Shown in pieces: positions 31,751 to 40,235 of a stretch of DNA of 44,534 nucleotides (positions within the stretch are counted from its first letter, which is position 1; each line of letters begins with the position of its first letter). Source of the DNA: Prevotellaceae bacterium UBA3627 (GTDB lineage Bacteria > Bacteroidota > Bacteroidia > Bacteroidales > Bacteroidaceae); the NCBI GenBank assembly GCA_002373375.1, contig DFLE01000018.1, positions 15,545-60,078 of the forward strand, written 5' to 3'. The position numbers and the translations under genes are program-made. The notes beneath the pieces are model-generated. The model was given only the letters and a program-made list of their open reading frames with translations, made no database searches and was not told the origin of the DNA.

Positions 31751-32740
31751 ATGCAATCAGGACGTATTCTCATAACAGGCGCATCAGGATTTATCGGCGG
31801 TTTCATCGTCGAGGAGGCCCTGTCACAGGGTATGGAGGTATGGGCTGCAGTAAGACGTAGCAGCAGTACCCGTTACCTGCAAGATAAGCGCATACACCTC
31901 ATTGAGTTAAATCTCGGTTCCACCGACCAAATGACAGAGGTTCTGGGCAACATACAGTTTGACTACGTGGTACACGCTGCCGGACTGACCAAGGCTCTGA
32001 AAAAGTCCGATTTCTTCGATGTCAACACTGAGGGTACCAAGCATCTTGTAACCGCACTCACAGACACTCAGCATGCGATAAAACGGTTCGTTTTTGTTAG
32101 CAGCCTGAGTGTGATGGGGGCTATACGCGAGGAAGAGCCTCATACCGACATCATCGACACTGACACGCCTTGCCCCAATACATCGTATGCAGAGAGCAAA
32201 TTGCTGGCAGAACACTGGCTGAAGGAGCACTGCCGGTTACCATTTACCATACTGCGCCCCACTGGCGTGTACGGTCCGCGAGAAAAAGACTATATGATTA
32301 TGGCAGACTCCATCCGTCGTGGCATAGACGTGGCAGTAGGATACAGGAGACAAGACCTTACTTTCATATTCGTAAAAGACGTAGTACAGGCTGTATTTCT
32401 CTCGATAAAATCGGAGAAAAGTATTGGTAAGGCATACTTTTTGAGCGATGGCGAGGTATATAGTTCCCGGCAGTTCAGCGACTACATAATACAGGCACTC
32501 GGCAAGCGCCATGTGTTGCGGCTCACGTTCCCTCTGTGGGTACTGCGCACCGTATGCGCCGTGAGCGATATATGGATGCGTATCACCGGCAAACTGTCCA
32601 CGTTAAATAATGACCATTACAACATGCTCAAGCAGCGCAACTGGCGATGTGACATTACCTCGGCAAAGCGCGACCTCGGTTTCTCACCACGATGGAATCT
32701 TGAGAAAGGGGTAAGAGAAATGTTACAGAATACAAAATAG
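31751..32740 (+). CDS. NAD-dependent epimerase/dehydratase (extended SDR)
   Basis: A 329-residue cytoplasmic oxidoreductase of the extended short-chain dehydrogenase family. The nucleotide-binding motif GASGFIGG is at the N-terminus, and VHAAGLTKAL, FVSSLSVMG and the catalytic Tyr/Lys pair in TSYAESKLLAEHW follow; then LRPTGVYGPREKDY. The substrate is probably a nucleotide sugar or a related alcohol but is not defined. The start is fixed by a promoter 9 nt upstream. It is followed after 7 nt by a PAP2-type membrane enzyme, which suggests a shared envelope or lipid role (inference). Confidence 0.9.
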   Translation: MQSGRILITGASGFIGGFIVEEALSQGMEVWAAVRRSSSTRYLQDKRIHLIELNLGSTDQMTEVLGNIQFDYVVHAAGLTKALKKSDFFDVNTEGTKHLVTALTDTQHAIKRFVFVSSLSVMGAIREEEPHTDIIDTDTPCPNTSYAESKLLAEHWLKEHCRLPFTILRPTGVYGPREKDYMIMADSIRRGIDVAVGYRRQDLTFIFVKDVVQAVFLSIKSEKSIGKAYFLSDGEVYSSRQFSDYIIQALGKRHVLRLTFPLWVLRTVCAVSDIWMRITGKLSTLNNDHYNMLKQRNWRCDITSAKRDLGFSPRWNLEKGVREMLQNTK

Positions 32741-32747
32741 TCGCACA

Positions 32748-33749
32748 ATGAAACGACAGAATACAATATCAGATTTTTTCGTAGTAGAGAAGAGTCGCAT
32801 GAAGACTTCAAAGGGCGGTCCCTTAGGTATGGGAAAGTTCGGTTTCATCGCTCCAGAACTTGCACAATTCGCCTATGCAGCAATCACCGCACTGATAATC
32901 CTGTTCACATGGACGGGACATGAGGACCCTGCCTCTCTGATGTGGCAAAGGGTAACAGCGCTATCAGGCACCGTGGCACTGTGGATTGTCTATATGCTAT
33001 GGCCATGCCGCATGGTAATGGCTTGCCGCATAGGCTATCTTTTAGTAATGCTCGGATACTGGTACCCGGACACATACGAGATAAACAAGCAGATTGGCAG
33101 CCTTGACCATATCTTCGCGCAGTGGGAACAGACTATATTCAACTGCCAGCCTGCACTCTTATTCTCACAGAGGTTCACGTCAAAAGTAGTGTCTGAACTG
33201 ATGTATATGGGCTATGAGTCATATTACCTCTTCTTCATCATCTTGCCATTCATCGCACTCGCAAGATACTATGACCAACTGGAGCGTATCACGTTCATAT
33301 TACTCGGCTCCTTCTTTACCTGCTATGTCATCTTCATACTCCTGCCAGTAACCGGTCCGCAGTACTATTATCTGGCGGCTGGCATAGACAACATTGCCAA
33401 CGGAGTTTTCCCCGACATAGGTAAATATTTTGCCGATTCCACCGAGTGTCTTACTGCCCCAGGATGGCAAGGCGGGCCTTTCTACCATCTATGTGCGCTG
33501 ATGCACGGAGCCGGTGAGAGACCAACGGCAGCCTTCCCATCAAGCCACGTGGCAATAGCCACATTGGTAATGGCCATCTGCACAAAGATGCGTATGTGGC
33601 GTATGCTCATCATACTTGCCATTCCTTATCTCTTCCTTTGTATGGCAACCGTGTATATACGGGCACACTATGCTATTGACTCCATTACAGGATTTGTAAG
33701 TGGCATCATACTCTTCTTCATATTCGGAGGCATGAAGCTACGCTCCTGA
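32748..33749 (+). CDS. PAP2/Aur1-like membrane phosphotransferase
   Basis: A 333-residue multi-spanning inner-membrane protein. The phosphatase motifs are RPTAAFPSSHVAIAT (H267) and YIRAHYAIDSITG (R305, H307, D311), as in PAP2 enzymes and Aur1-like inositol or phospholipid transferases. The order of helices and the spacing between motifs resemble the PAP2_3 group, which includes sphingolipid headgroup transferases. The exact substrate is not known. The N-terminal 30 residues are polar and could be a cytoplasmic tail. It is translated from the same transcript as the epimerase, with 7 nt between them. Confidence 0.85.
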   Translation: MKRQNTISDFFVVEKSRMKTSKGGPLGMGKFGFIAPELAQFAYAAITALIILFTWTGHEDPASLMWQRVTALSGTVALWIVYMLWPCRMVMACRIGYLLVMLGYWYPDTYEINKQIGSLDHIFAQWEQTIFNCQPALLFSQRFTSKVVSELMYMGYESYYLFFIILPFIALARYYDQLERITFILLGSFFTCYVIFILLPVTGPQYYYLAAGIDNIANGVFPDIGKYFADSTECLTAPGWQGGPFYHLCALMHGAGERPTAAFPSSHVAIATLVMAICTKMRMWRMLIILAIPYLFLCMATVYIRAHYAIDSITGFVSGIILFFIFGGMKLRS

Positions 33750-33826
33750 CATAACGACACCACACACCATATCACCCTGTAAGACAAAAGCCGGCAGACA
33801 CAACCGCCAAGGCTATAGTCTCGAAC

Positions 33827-33869
33827 CATGGAAGCTGACAGATGAAGTCCTCATTTGTCAGCTTTCATG
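33827..33869 (+). terminator. Long hairpin after the PAP2 gene
   Basis: Bases 33827-33845 pair with 33851-33869 over 19 bp (two G-U pairs) around a 5-nt loop; the central arm is AAGCTGACA/TGTCAGCTT. The T-run is weak (CTTT), so it is a possible terminator or 3'-end stabiliser. Confidence 0.6.
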
Positions 33870-33951
33870 CTTTACGGTTGCTATTAACACCCGTTAACAC
33901 CTTACATTACGATTTTAACACAAAAGTGAAGAAAGTGTCAGTTTTATTGAG

Positions 33952-33959
33952 TAACTTTG
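33952..33959 (+). promoter_or_regulatory. -7 box of the GH2-murF operon
   Basis: TAACTTTG matches TAnnTTTG, with a predicted leader of about 33 nt to the ATG at 33999. No clear -33 element. No other -7 box was noticed before the genes that follow up to 41910. Confidence 0.55.
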
Positions 33960-33998
33960 CAGATTAAGGAATATCAGCTATAACAAACTAACTAAAAA

Positions 33999-36404
33999 AT
34001 GAAAAAACAGATTATCTCAACTACCCTACTATGCTGCGCAATGACACTCTCAGCAGCGCAACGCGAAGTTGTTGACATGAACCGTGGATGGTTCTTCAAA
34101 CTCGGCAAATCCCAGCCTACTGTTACAATGGCTGAGGTTGCAGGCTGGCAGAGGATAAACGTGCCTCATGACTTCCAGATAGAGCAGCCATGGGTGGCAC
34201 CTGCCGCAGACGAGAAGGCCGACAACTCCGATGCGGGAGCCAACATCAGAAGCCGACTGTCATCACGCGGCTTCAAAGAGATGGGCGAAGGATGGTATGT
34301 AAAATCATTCACCCCGTCTGCCGACAAGAAAGGCCAGCGTGTACTGCTCGACTTCCAGGGCATCATGTATGTGGGAGACGTGTATCTCAACGGCAAGCGC
34401 ATAGGCGGCACCGACTACGGATATGTAGGTTTTGAGATTGATATAACAAAAGAACTGAAGTACGGTCAGGAGAACACCATAGCCGTACGCTGTGACACCG
34501 GCAGACCAAAGGACTCACGATGGTACACCGGCGGTGGTCTGTTCCGCGATGTCAAAGTCGTATATACAGACCCTCAGCTCTACTTCCTGCGCCACCCGTT
34601 GTATATCACAACTGAGAACAACAATAAGGTCAACATCTCTGCCAACGTGCAATGCAACACCAAGCAGAACAATGTGACCATGCAGGTAACGATAACAGCC
34701 CCTGACGGTTCTGTTGTCAGCGACAAGAAGTATGACCTGAAGCGCAACCGTAACTACCGCTACGGTCAGGAGATAGCAATACCAGCCATCGACCTGCCCA
34801 ACGCACAGTTGTGGGACTGCGAGCACCCTAACCTCTATACAGCAAAGGTAACGCTTTATAAGGAGGACGGAACAGTCTGCGACGAGGCAACAAGCCGTTT
34901 TGGTGTGCGCACTATAGAAATGGTACCAGGCAAAGGTCTGCTGCTCAACGGCAAGAAGGTACTGCTGAAGGGCTATGCCAACCACCACACCCTCGGTGCA
35001 TTAGGTGCTGCAGCATACCCACGTGCCATAGAGAAGCGCATCAAGATGATGAAGGAGTTTGGTCTTAACCACATACGCAGCTCGCACAACCCTTACTCAG
35101 AGTCTTTCCTCGACATTTGCGACGAGAACGGTATTCTCTTCGTTGATGAGCTTTATGACAAGTGGAACGACCAGTATGTAGGTGCTGGCAGGGCACACTT
35201 CCGCGACCTGTGGCAGGACCATGTGGAAGAATTCATCAAACGAGACCGCAACCATCCTTGTGTCGTAATGTGGTCATTGGGTAACGAACTGCAGTCATAT
35301 AACGACCAGCCGTTCAATGATTTCGGCGTAACGCAGTTCAAACTGATGAAGACTCTCATACAACGCTTTGACAACACACGCAAGGTTACAGTGGCTATGC
35401 ATCCACGCTATCGCAATTGGGAGACCGACTCCCTGCCTTGTGACCTTGCCATGGCAACAGACATACAGGCTTACAACTACCGCTATATGTATTTCCCCGG
35501 TGACGGCAAGCGTTTCCCTTGGATGAACTTCTACCAGAGTGAGGCATCAGTATCTGCCATGGGTGAGAACTTCTTCGCCATGGACCGCGACAAGGTAATC
35601 GGCCTGGCATACTGGGGAGCCATAGACTACCTCGGCGAGAGCCAGGGCTGGCCAGCCAAAGGATGGGTGCAGGGAGTATTTGATATCAGCCTGGAGCCTA
35701 AGCCAAAGGCATACTACATGAAGTCTTTCTTCAAGGATGATGAGCCATTGGTACACATAGCCGTAACCGAAGATGCCGGTGGTGTAATGTGGAACGGCGT
35801 ACAGATAGGCAACGAGGGACAGAGCGACCACTGGAACCGCAAGGCAGGCGACACCCTCAGCATTACCACCTATACCAATGCCGACGAGGTGGAGCTGTTT
35901 GTCAATGGCAAGAGCTACGGCACTAAGAAGAACGACAAGGCATCAGCCAAGATGCGCAACCAGATACGTTGGAACAATGTCATCTATCAGAACGGCTACT
36001 GCGAAGCTGTAGCACGCACCGACGGAAAGGTTGTAGCACGCCACAAGATAGAGACAACCGGCAAGCCGGTGGCACTGAAGATAGATACCGACAACGCCAA
36101 CTGGAAGGCAGACGGCATAGACCTGCAGCATCTGCGCATATATGCTGTGGACAGCAAGGGCAGAAGAGTTTACACTGCTGTAGGCGATGTAAAGGTTGAG
36201 GTAAACAGCAAGGCTGCCACACTGGTAGCCATGGGTAGCGGCAACCAAGTGTCCGACGAACTGCATGTTACCAACCACCGCATGCTCTTCAACGGTTCTG
36301 TACAGGCAATACTGCGCTCAGGCATCGACGGAGGCGACGTAAACATCACCGCCACCTGCGACGGACTGAAGCCAGCGAAGATAAAACTAAAAGTAAAACC
36401 ATAA
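33999..36404 (+). CDS. GH2 family glycosidase, probable beta-galactosidase
   Basis: An 801-residue secreted enzyme with a signal peptide ending near LSAAQ (residues 19-21). The order is that of GH2: sugar-binding jelly-roll (about 25-190), immunoglobulin-like domain (195-305), TIM barrel (306-585) and C-terminal beta domains, the last (about 690-801) like GH2 domain 5. The acid/base is E430 in VVMWSLGNE and the likely nucleophile E515 in YQSEAS. Beta-galactosidase is the best guess, but other GH2 activities cannot be excluded. There is no Sus pair nearby. It is followed 9 nt later by a small membrane protein gene and cell-wall genes, probably on one transcript. Confidence 0.88.
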   Translation: MKKQIISTTLLCCAMTLSAAQREVVDMNRGWFFKLGKSQPTVTMAEVAGWQRINVPHDFQIEQPWVAPAADEKADNSDAGANIRSRLSSRGFKEMGEGWYVKSFTPSADKKGQRVLLDFQGIMYVGDVYLNGKRIGGTDYGYVGFEIDITKELKYGQENTIAVRCDTGRPKDSRWYTGGGLFRDVKVVYTDPQLYFLRHPLYITTENNNKVNISANVQCNTKQNNVTMQVTITAPDGSVVSDKKYDLKRNRNYRYGQEIAIPAIDLPNAQLWDCEHPNLYTAKVTLYKEDGTVCDEATSRFGVRTIEMVPGKGLLLNGKKVLLKGYANHHTLGALGAAAYPRAIEKRIKMMKEFGLNHIRSSHNPYSESFLDICDENGILFVDELYDKWNDQYVGAGRAHFRDLWQDHVEEFIKRDRNHPCVVMWSLGNELQSYNDQPFNDFGVTQFKLMKTLIQRFDNTRKVTVAMHPRYRNWETDSLPCDLAMATDIQAYNYRYMYFPGDGKRFPWMNFYQSEASVSAMGENFFAMDRDKVIGLAYWGAIDYLGESQGWPAKGWVQGVFDISLEPKPKAYYMKSFFKDDEPLVHIAVTEDAGGVMWNGVQIGNEGQSDHWNRKAGDTLSITTYTNADEVELFVNGKSYGTKKNDKASAKMRNQIRWNNVIYQNGYCEAVARTDGKVVARHKIETTGKPVALKIDTDNANWKADGIDLQHLRIYAVDSKGRRVYTAVGDVKVEVNSKAATLVAMGSGNQVSDELHVTNHRMLFNGSVQAILRSGIDGGDVNITATCDGLKPAKIKLKVKP

Positions 36405-36413
36405 CAGAAGAAA

Positions 36414-36560
36414 ATGAAAGAATCAACTCGCAAAAGCCTTTTAGGCATTTTTGTCACCGCAGGAGTGACACTACTCTGCGGACTGGCTTACGCCATCAAT
36501 CAAAAGCTTGGACAGATAGCTGAGATAGGCGACATAAAATATGATGAGGAGGAGGAATGA
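36414..36560 (+). CDS. 48-residue single-helix membrane protein
   Basis: A short gene starting MKESTRKSLLGIFVTAGVTL, with one hydrophobic helix (about residues 9-27), then INQKLGQIAEIGDIKYD and an acidic tail EEEE. It fills the gap between the GH2 gene (9 nt before) and murF-alr, whose ATG overlaps its TGA stop as ATGA. The purine-rich codons for the acidic tail (GAGGAGGAG) also form a Shine-Dalgarno-like sequence for murF-alr. Such tight packing argues that it is real and translationally coupled. Function unknown; location in or near the divisome or cell-wall machinery is inference only. Confidence 0.75.
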   Translation: MKESTRKSLLGIFVTAGVTLLCGLAYAINQKLGQIAEIGDIKYDEEEE

Positions 36561-39022
36561 AATACGCTGTTGATCAGATAGCAACCCTCATAGGAGCACA
36601 CAGATACGGCACGTCACAGGGCAACGTGTCGTTTCTGCTTACTGACAGTCGCTCACTGTCGTTTCCTGAGGAGACTATGTTCTTTGCCCTTAAATCAGAG
36701 AGAAACGACGGACACAAGTACATCGGCGAGCTTTACAAGCGCGGTGTACGTAACTTCGTAGTAGAGCGCCTGCCCGAGGAGAATATACCCGAGGACGCAA
36801 ACCTGCTACTGGTACCCGACTCCCTTGCGGCACTACAGCGATTGGCAGAGCGCCAGCGCGATGAGTTTCAGATACCTGTCATCGGCATCACCGGCAGCAA
36901 TGGCAAGACGGTGGTGAAGGAGTGGCTATACCAGCTTCTCTCCCCCGATGCATGCGTGACACGCTCACCACGCTCATACAACTCGCAGATAGGCGTGCCA
37001 CTGTCCGTATGGCAGTTACGCAAAGAGACACAAGTGGGTATCTTTGAGGCTGGCATCAGTCAGGCAGGCGAGATGCAGCGATTGGCTGACATCATACAAC
37101 CTACCATTGGCATCATCACGACATTGGGCGAGGCGCACCAGGAGAACTTCCACAGCATGGAGGAGAAATGCCGTGAGAAGCTGCTGTTGTTCAAGGACTG
37201 TCCTACGCTGGTCTATCCAATGGACAAAGACATCATCTTCCGCACCATTAAGCAGTCGCAGTACCAAGGGCAGCTGATAGGATGGTCAGCCAATGACACC
37301 TCTGCCGCGTTCTATGTTGAAAGTACAGAGCAGAACGGGGAGACCACCACAGTGAACTACACCTTCAACGGTACAAAAGGTTCCTATACCATACCGTTCA
37401 TAAGCACTGCGTCTGTGGAGAACTCCATCACCTGTGCTGCCACCGCACTACACCTCGGCATGAACGCTGATACCCTGTGCCAGCGCATGGCAGAGCTGGA
37501 GCCTGTGGCTATGCGCCTTGAGGTAAAGGAGGGACGCGACGGATGCACCCTTATCAATGATTCTTACAACTCTGACCTTGCATCACTTGACATAGCCCTC
37601 GACTTCATGCACCGCCGTCCTGACCACAACGGACGCCGCCGCACGCTGATAATAAGCGACATTGACCAGACGGGCCTGTCATGCAAAGAGATAACAAGCC
37701 GCATAGAGGCCATGGCTAAGAGCAGGGGCATAGAGAAACTCATCACCATAGGCGAGCAGTTCCAGGACTTTACGCCACAGTCTCTGCCGTCTTACCATAC
37801 ATTCAAGACTACCGAGGAGTTTCTTGACAGCAATGCCTTTGCCGCACTGCGCAATGAGGTCATCCTCATAAAAGGCGCAAGGCGCTTCCACTTCGACCAC
37901 ATCACCGAGTTGCTGGTCAACAAGGTACACGAGACAACGCTTGAGGTCAACCTCTCCGCCATCGTTGCCAACCTTAACTACTACCGTTCGCAGATGCACA
38001 GTGGCACCAAACTGGTGTGCATGATTAAGGCTAACGGATATGGTACTGGTGCAATAGAGATAGCCAAGACACTGCAGGAGCACCGCGTGGACTACCTTGC
38101 CGTGGCAGTAGCTGACGAGGGCGTGGCACTGCGACAGGCTGGCATAACCGCCAACATCATGGTGATGAACCCGGAGATGACGGCATTCAAGACTATGTTT
38201 GACTATGACCTGGAGCCAGAGGTCTATTCCTTCCGTCTGCTTGACGCACTCAGACACGCTGCACGCAAGGAGGGTATAACAGGCTGGCCTATACATGTCA
38301 AACTCGACACCGGTATGCACCGCCTGGGCTTCCACCCCGTGGACGATATGCCAAGGCTCATTGATTACCTGAAGAAACAAAACGCACTGACACCCCGTTC
38401 GGTGTTCTCACACTTCGTAGGAAGCGATGACGACTGTTTCGACGAGTTCTCTGCCATGCAGTATAAGATGTATCTGACAGGCGCCGACGCCTTGCAAGAG
38501 GCTTACCCGCACCACATACTCAGACACATCTGTAACTCCGCTGGCATAGAGCACTTCCCAGAGAGACAGATGGACATGTGCCGTCTGGGCATAGGCCTCT
38601 ATGGTGTCAACCCGCGTAACAATGCGATAATAAACAATGTGGCATCACTGAAAACCACAATACTACAGTTACGCCAAGTGAAAGCCGGCGAATCCATAGG
38701 CTATTCACGCCGCACCACGCTTGACAAGGACTCCCTTATCGCCGCCATACCTATAGGCTACGCCGACGGACTGAACCGTCATCTGGGCAACCGCCACGGC
38801 TTCTGCCTGGTAAACGGCAAGAAGGCTGAGTATGTAGGCAATATATGTATGGACGTCTGCATGATAGACGTGACAGGTATAGAGTGTAAGGAGGGCGACA
38901 GCGTCGAGATATTCGGTGACAACCTGCCCGTAACCGAGCTCTCAGACCGTCTTGACACCATACCTTACGAGATACTCACAGGCATCTCCGAGCGTGTGAA
39001 GAGAGTTTATTTTAAGGATTAA
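36557..39022 (+). CDS. MurF-like ligase fused to alanine racemase
   Basis: An 821-residue bifunctional protein known from Bacteroidetes. Residues 1-455 are MurF-like: DSRSLSFPEETMFFAL, P-loop GITGSNGKTVVKEW (110-123), GEAHQENFHSMEEK, and NDSYNSDLAS. Residues 458-821 are alanine racemase: PLP lysine K491 in MIKANGYGTG, RLGIGLYGVNP, catalytic tyrosine Y716 in ESIGYSRR, IPIGYADGLNR and GNICMDVCMIDV. It would make D-alanine and add D-Ala-D-Ala to the peptidoglycan precursor. Its ATG overlaps the stop of the small protein. A separate MurF follows 1.2 kb downstream, so the MurF half may be redundant or specialised. Confidence 0.93.
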   Translation: MKYAVDQIATLIGAHRYGTSQGNVSFLLTDSRSLSFPEETMFFALKSERNDGHKYIGELYKRGVRNFVVERLPEENIPEDANLLLVPDSLAALQRLAERQRDEFQIPVIGITGSNGKTVVKEWLYQLLSPDACVTRSPRSYNSQIGVPLSVWQLRKETQVGIFEAGISQAGEMQRLADIIQPTIGIITTLGEAHQENFHSMEEKCREKLLLFKDCPTLVYPMDKDIIFRTIKQSQYQGQLIGWSANDTSAAFYVESTEQNGETTTVNYTFNGTKGSYTIPFISTASVENSITCAATALHLGMNADTLCQRMAELEPVAMRLEVKEGRDGCTLINDSYNSDLASLDIALDFMHRRPDHNGRRRTLIISDIDQTGLSCKEITSRIEAMAKSRGIEKLITIGEQFQDFTPQSLPSYHTFKTTEEFLDSNAFAALRNEVILIKGARRFHFDHITELLVNKVHETTLEVNLSAIVANLNYYRSQMHSGTKLVCMIKANGYGTGAIEIAKTLQEHRVDYLAVAVADEGVALRQAGITANIMVMNPEMTAFKTMFDYDLEPEVYSFRLLDALRHAARKEGITGWPIHVKLDTGMHRLGFHPVDDMPRLIDYLKKQNALTPRSVFSHFVGSDDDCFDEFSAMQYKMYLTGADALQEAYPHHILRHICNSAGIEHFPERQMDMCRLGIGLYGVNPRNNAIINNVASLKTTILQLRQVKAGESIGYSRRTTLDKDSLIAAIPIGYADGLNRHLGNRHGFCLVNGKKAEYVGNICMDVCMIDVTGIECKEGDSVEIFGDNLPVTELSDRLDTIPYEILTGISERVKRVYFKD

Positions 39023-39033
39023 ACACAAAAGTC

Positions 39034-40206
39034 ATGAATATACAGTTCCAACTTACAAAGGATGCCAGCCTATCACTGGCCCTTATCAATGACGAGAAGA
39101 AAAACGCCGTACTGCGTCGCATAGCTGACGAGATAGGACGGCAGTCTGATATGCTCCTTGAGGCAAACGCCAAGGACCTTAGCCGTATGGACCAGTCAAA
39201 CCCTCTGTATGACCGTCTGCAACTCACTAAGGAGCGCCTTGACGGCATAGCCTCTGACATGCGCCATGTAGCAGACCTGCCTACACCTCTCGGTCACATA
39301 ACAAAGGACCACACACTGGAGAACGGTCTGAGACTCTACCGCGTCTCTGTTCCTTTCGGTGTCATCGGCATGATATACGAGGCACGTCCTAACGTGTCGT
39401 TTGATGTATTCTCCCTCTGTTTCAAGAGTGGTAATGCCTGCGTGTTGAAGGGTGGCAAGGATGCCGACGACTCCAACCGCGCCATCGTAGCCATGATAAA
39501 GCAGATACTCACAGAGGAAGGCATCAACCCTGACGTCATCAACCTGCTGCCTGCCACCCACGAGTCAACGGGTGAGATGCTCAATGCCGTAGGCTACATA
39601 GACCTCTGCATACCTCGCGGCGGCAAGAAGCTCATCGAGTTTGTACGCGACAATGCCAAGGTGCCTGTCATAGAGACCGGCGCAGGCGTGGTACACACCT
39701 ACTTTGACAAAGACGGCGACCTGGAGAAAGGCAAGCGTATCATCAACAACGGCAAGACACGCCGCGTGTCTGTGTGCAACGCCCTTGACTGCCTGTTGGT
39801 ACACAAGGACCGCGAGGCAGACATCCCAGCACTGCTCGAACTGATGAAAGACAAGGTACAGTTCCACTATGACAACTACGGCAAAGAGTGGATGTCATAC
39901 GACCTCTCTATCAAGGTGGTTGACTCTCTTGATGAGGCACTGGCCCATATACGCAAGTACAGCTCCGGTCACTCTGAGGCCATCATAACAGAGAACAAGG
40001 AGACCGCCATGCGCTTCCAGAAAGAGGTGGATGCCGCATGCGTATATTGGAATGCTCCTACAAGCTTCACTGACGGCGCACAGTTCGGACTGGGCGCAGA
40101 GATTGGCATCAGCACACAGAAACTCGGTCCACGCGGACCTATGGCACTTGAGGAGATGACCACCTACAAGTGGATTATAGAAGGTGACGGACAGATAAGG
40201 AGTTAA
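39034..40206 (+). CDS. proA: Gamma-glutamyl phosphate reductase
   Basis: A 390-residue cytoplasmic enzyme of proline synthesis that reduces gamma-glutamyl phosphate with NADPH. Signatures: VPFGVIGMIYEARPNVS, SGNACVLKGGKDADDSN, LCIPRGGKKLI and the active-site cysteine region RRVSVCNALDCLLVHKD; then LGPRGPMALEEMTTYKW near the end. It lies 11 nt after murF-alr and its stop codon lies inside an 8-bp tandem repeat leading to murF. proB is not in the window. Its place inside a cell-wall gene run is unusual. Confidence 0.96.
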   Translation: MNIQFQLTKDASLSLALINDEKKNAVLRRIADEIGRQSDMLLEANAKDLSRMDQSNPLYDRLQLTKERLDGIASDMRHVADLPTPLGHITKDHTLENGLRLYRVSVPFGVIGMIYEARPNVSFDVFSLCFKSGNACVLKGGKDADDSNRAIVAMIKQILTEEGINPDVINLLPATHESTGEMLNAVGYIDLCIPRGGKKLIEFVRDNAKVPVIETGAGVVHTYFDKDGDLEKGKRIINNGKTRRVSVCNALDCLLVHKDREADIPALLELMKDKVQFHYDNYGKEWMSYDLSIKVVDSLDEALAHIRKYSSGHSEAIITENKETAMRFQKEVDAACVYWNAPTSFTDGAQFGLGAEIGISTQKLGPRGPMALEEMTTYKWIIEGDGQIRS

Positions 40207-40231
40207 GGAGTTAAGGAGTTAAGAAGTTAAG
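40199..40231. repeat. 8-bp tandem repeat between proA and murF
   Basis: GGAGTTAA is repeated about three to four times (the last copy is changed to GAAGTTAA), spanning the proA stop codon and ending 5 nt before the murF ATG. Each unit carries a Shine-Dalgarno-like GGAG. Confidence 0.85.
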
Positions 40232-40235
40232 ACAA

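Noticed and set aside
37679..38380. 233-codon minus-strand open frame
   Set aside because: It lies fully opposite the murF-alr coding sequence, with no motif and no promoter; it is a shadow frame. The same applies to long opposite frames at 1148-1666, 22554-23054, 40368-41072 and 43434-43937.
39034..40206. Loss of the catalytic cysteine in ProA, because the VIETGAGVVHTYFD segment has no cysteine
   Set aside because: The catalytic cysteine of the family lies in the later VCNAL segment, which is intact.
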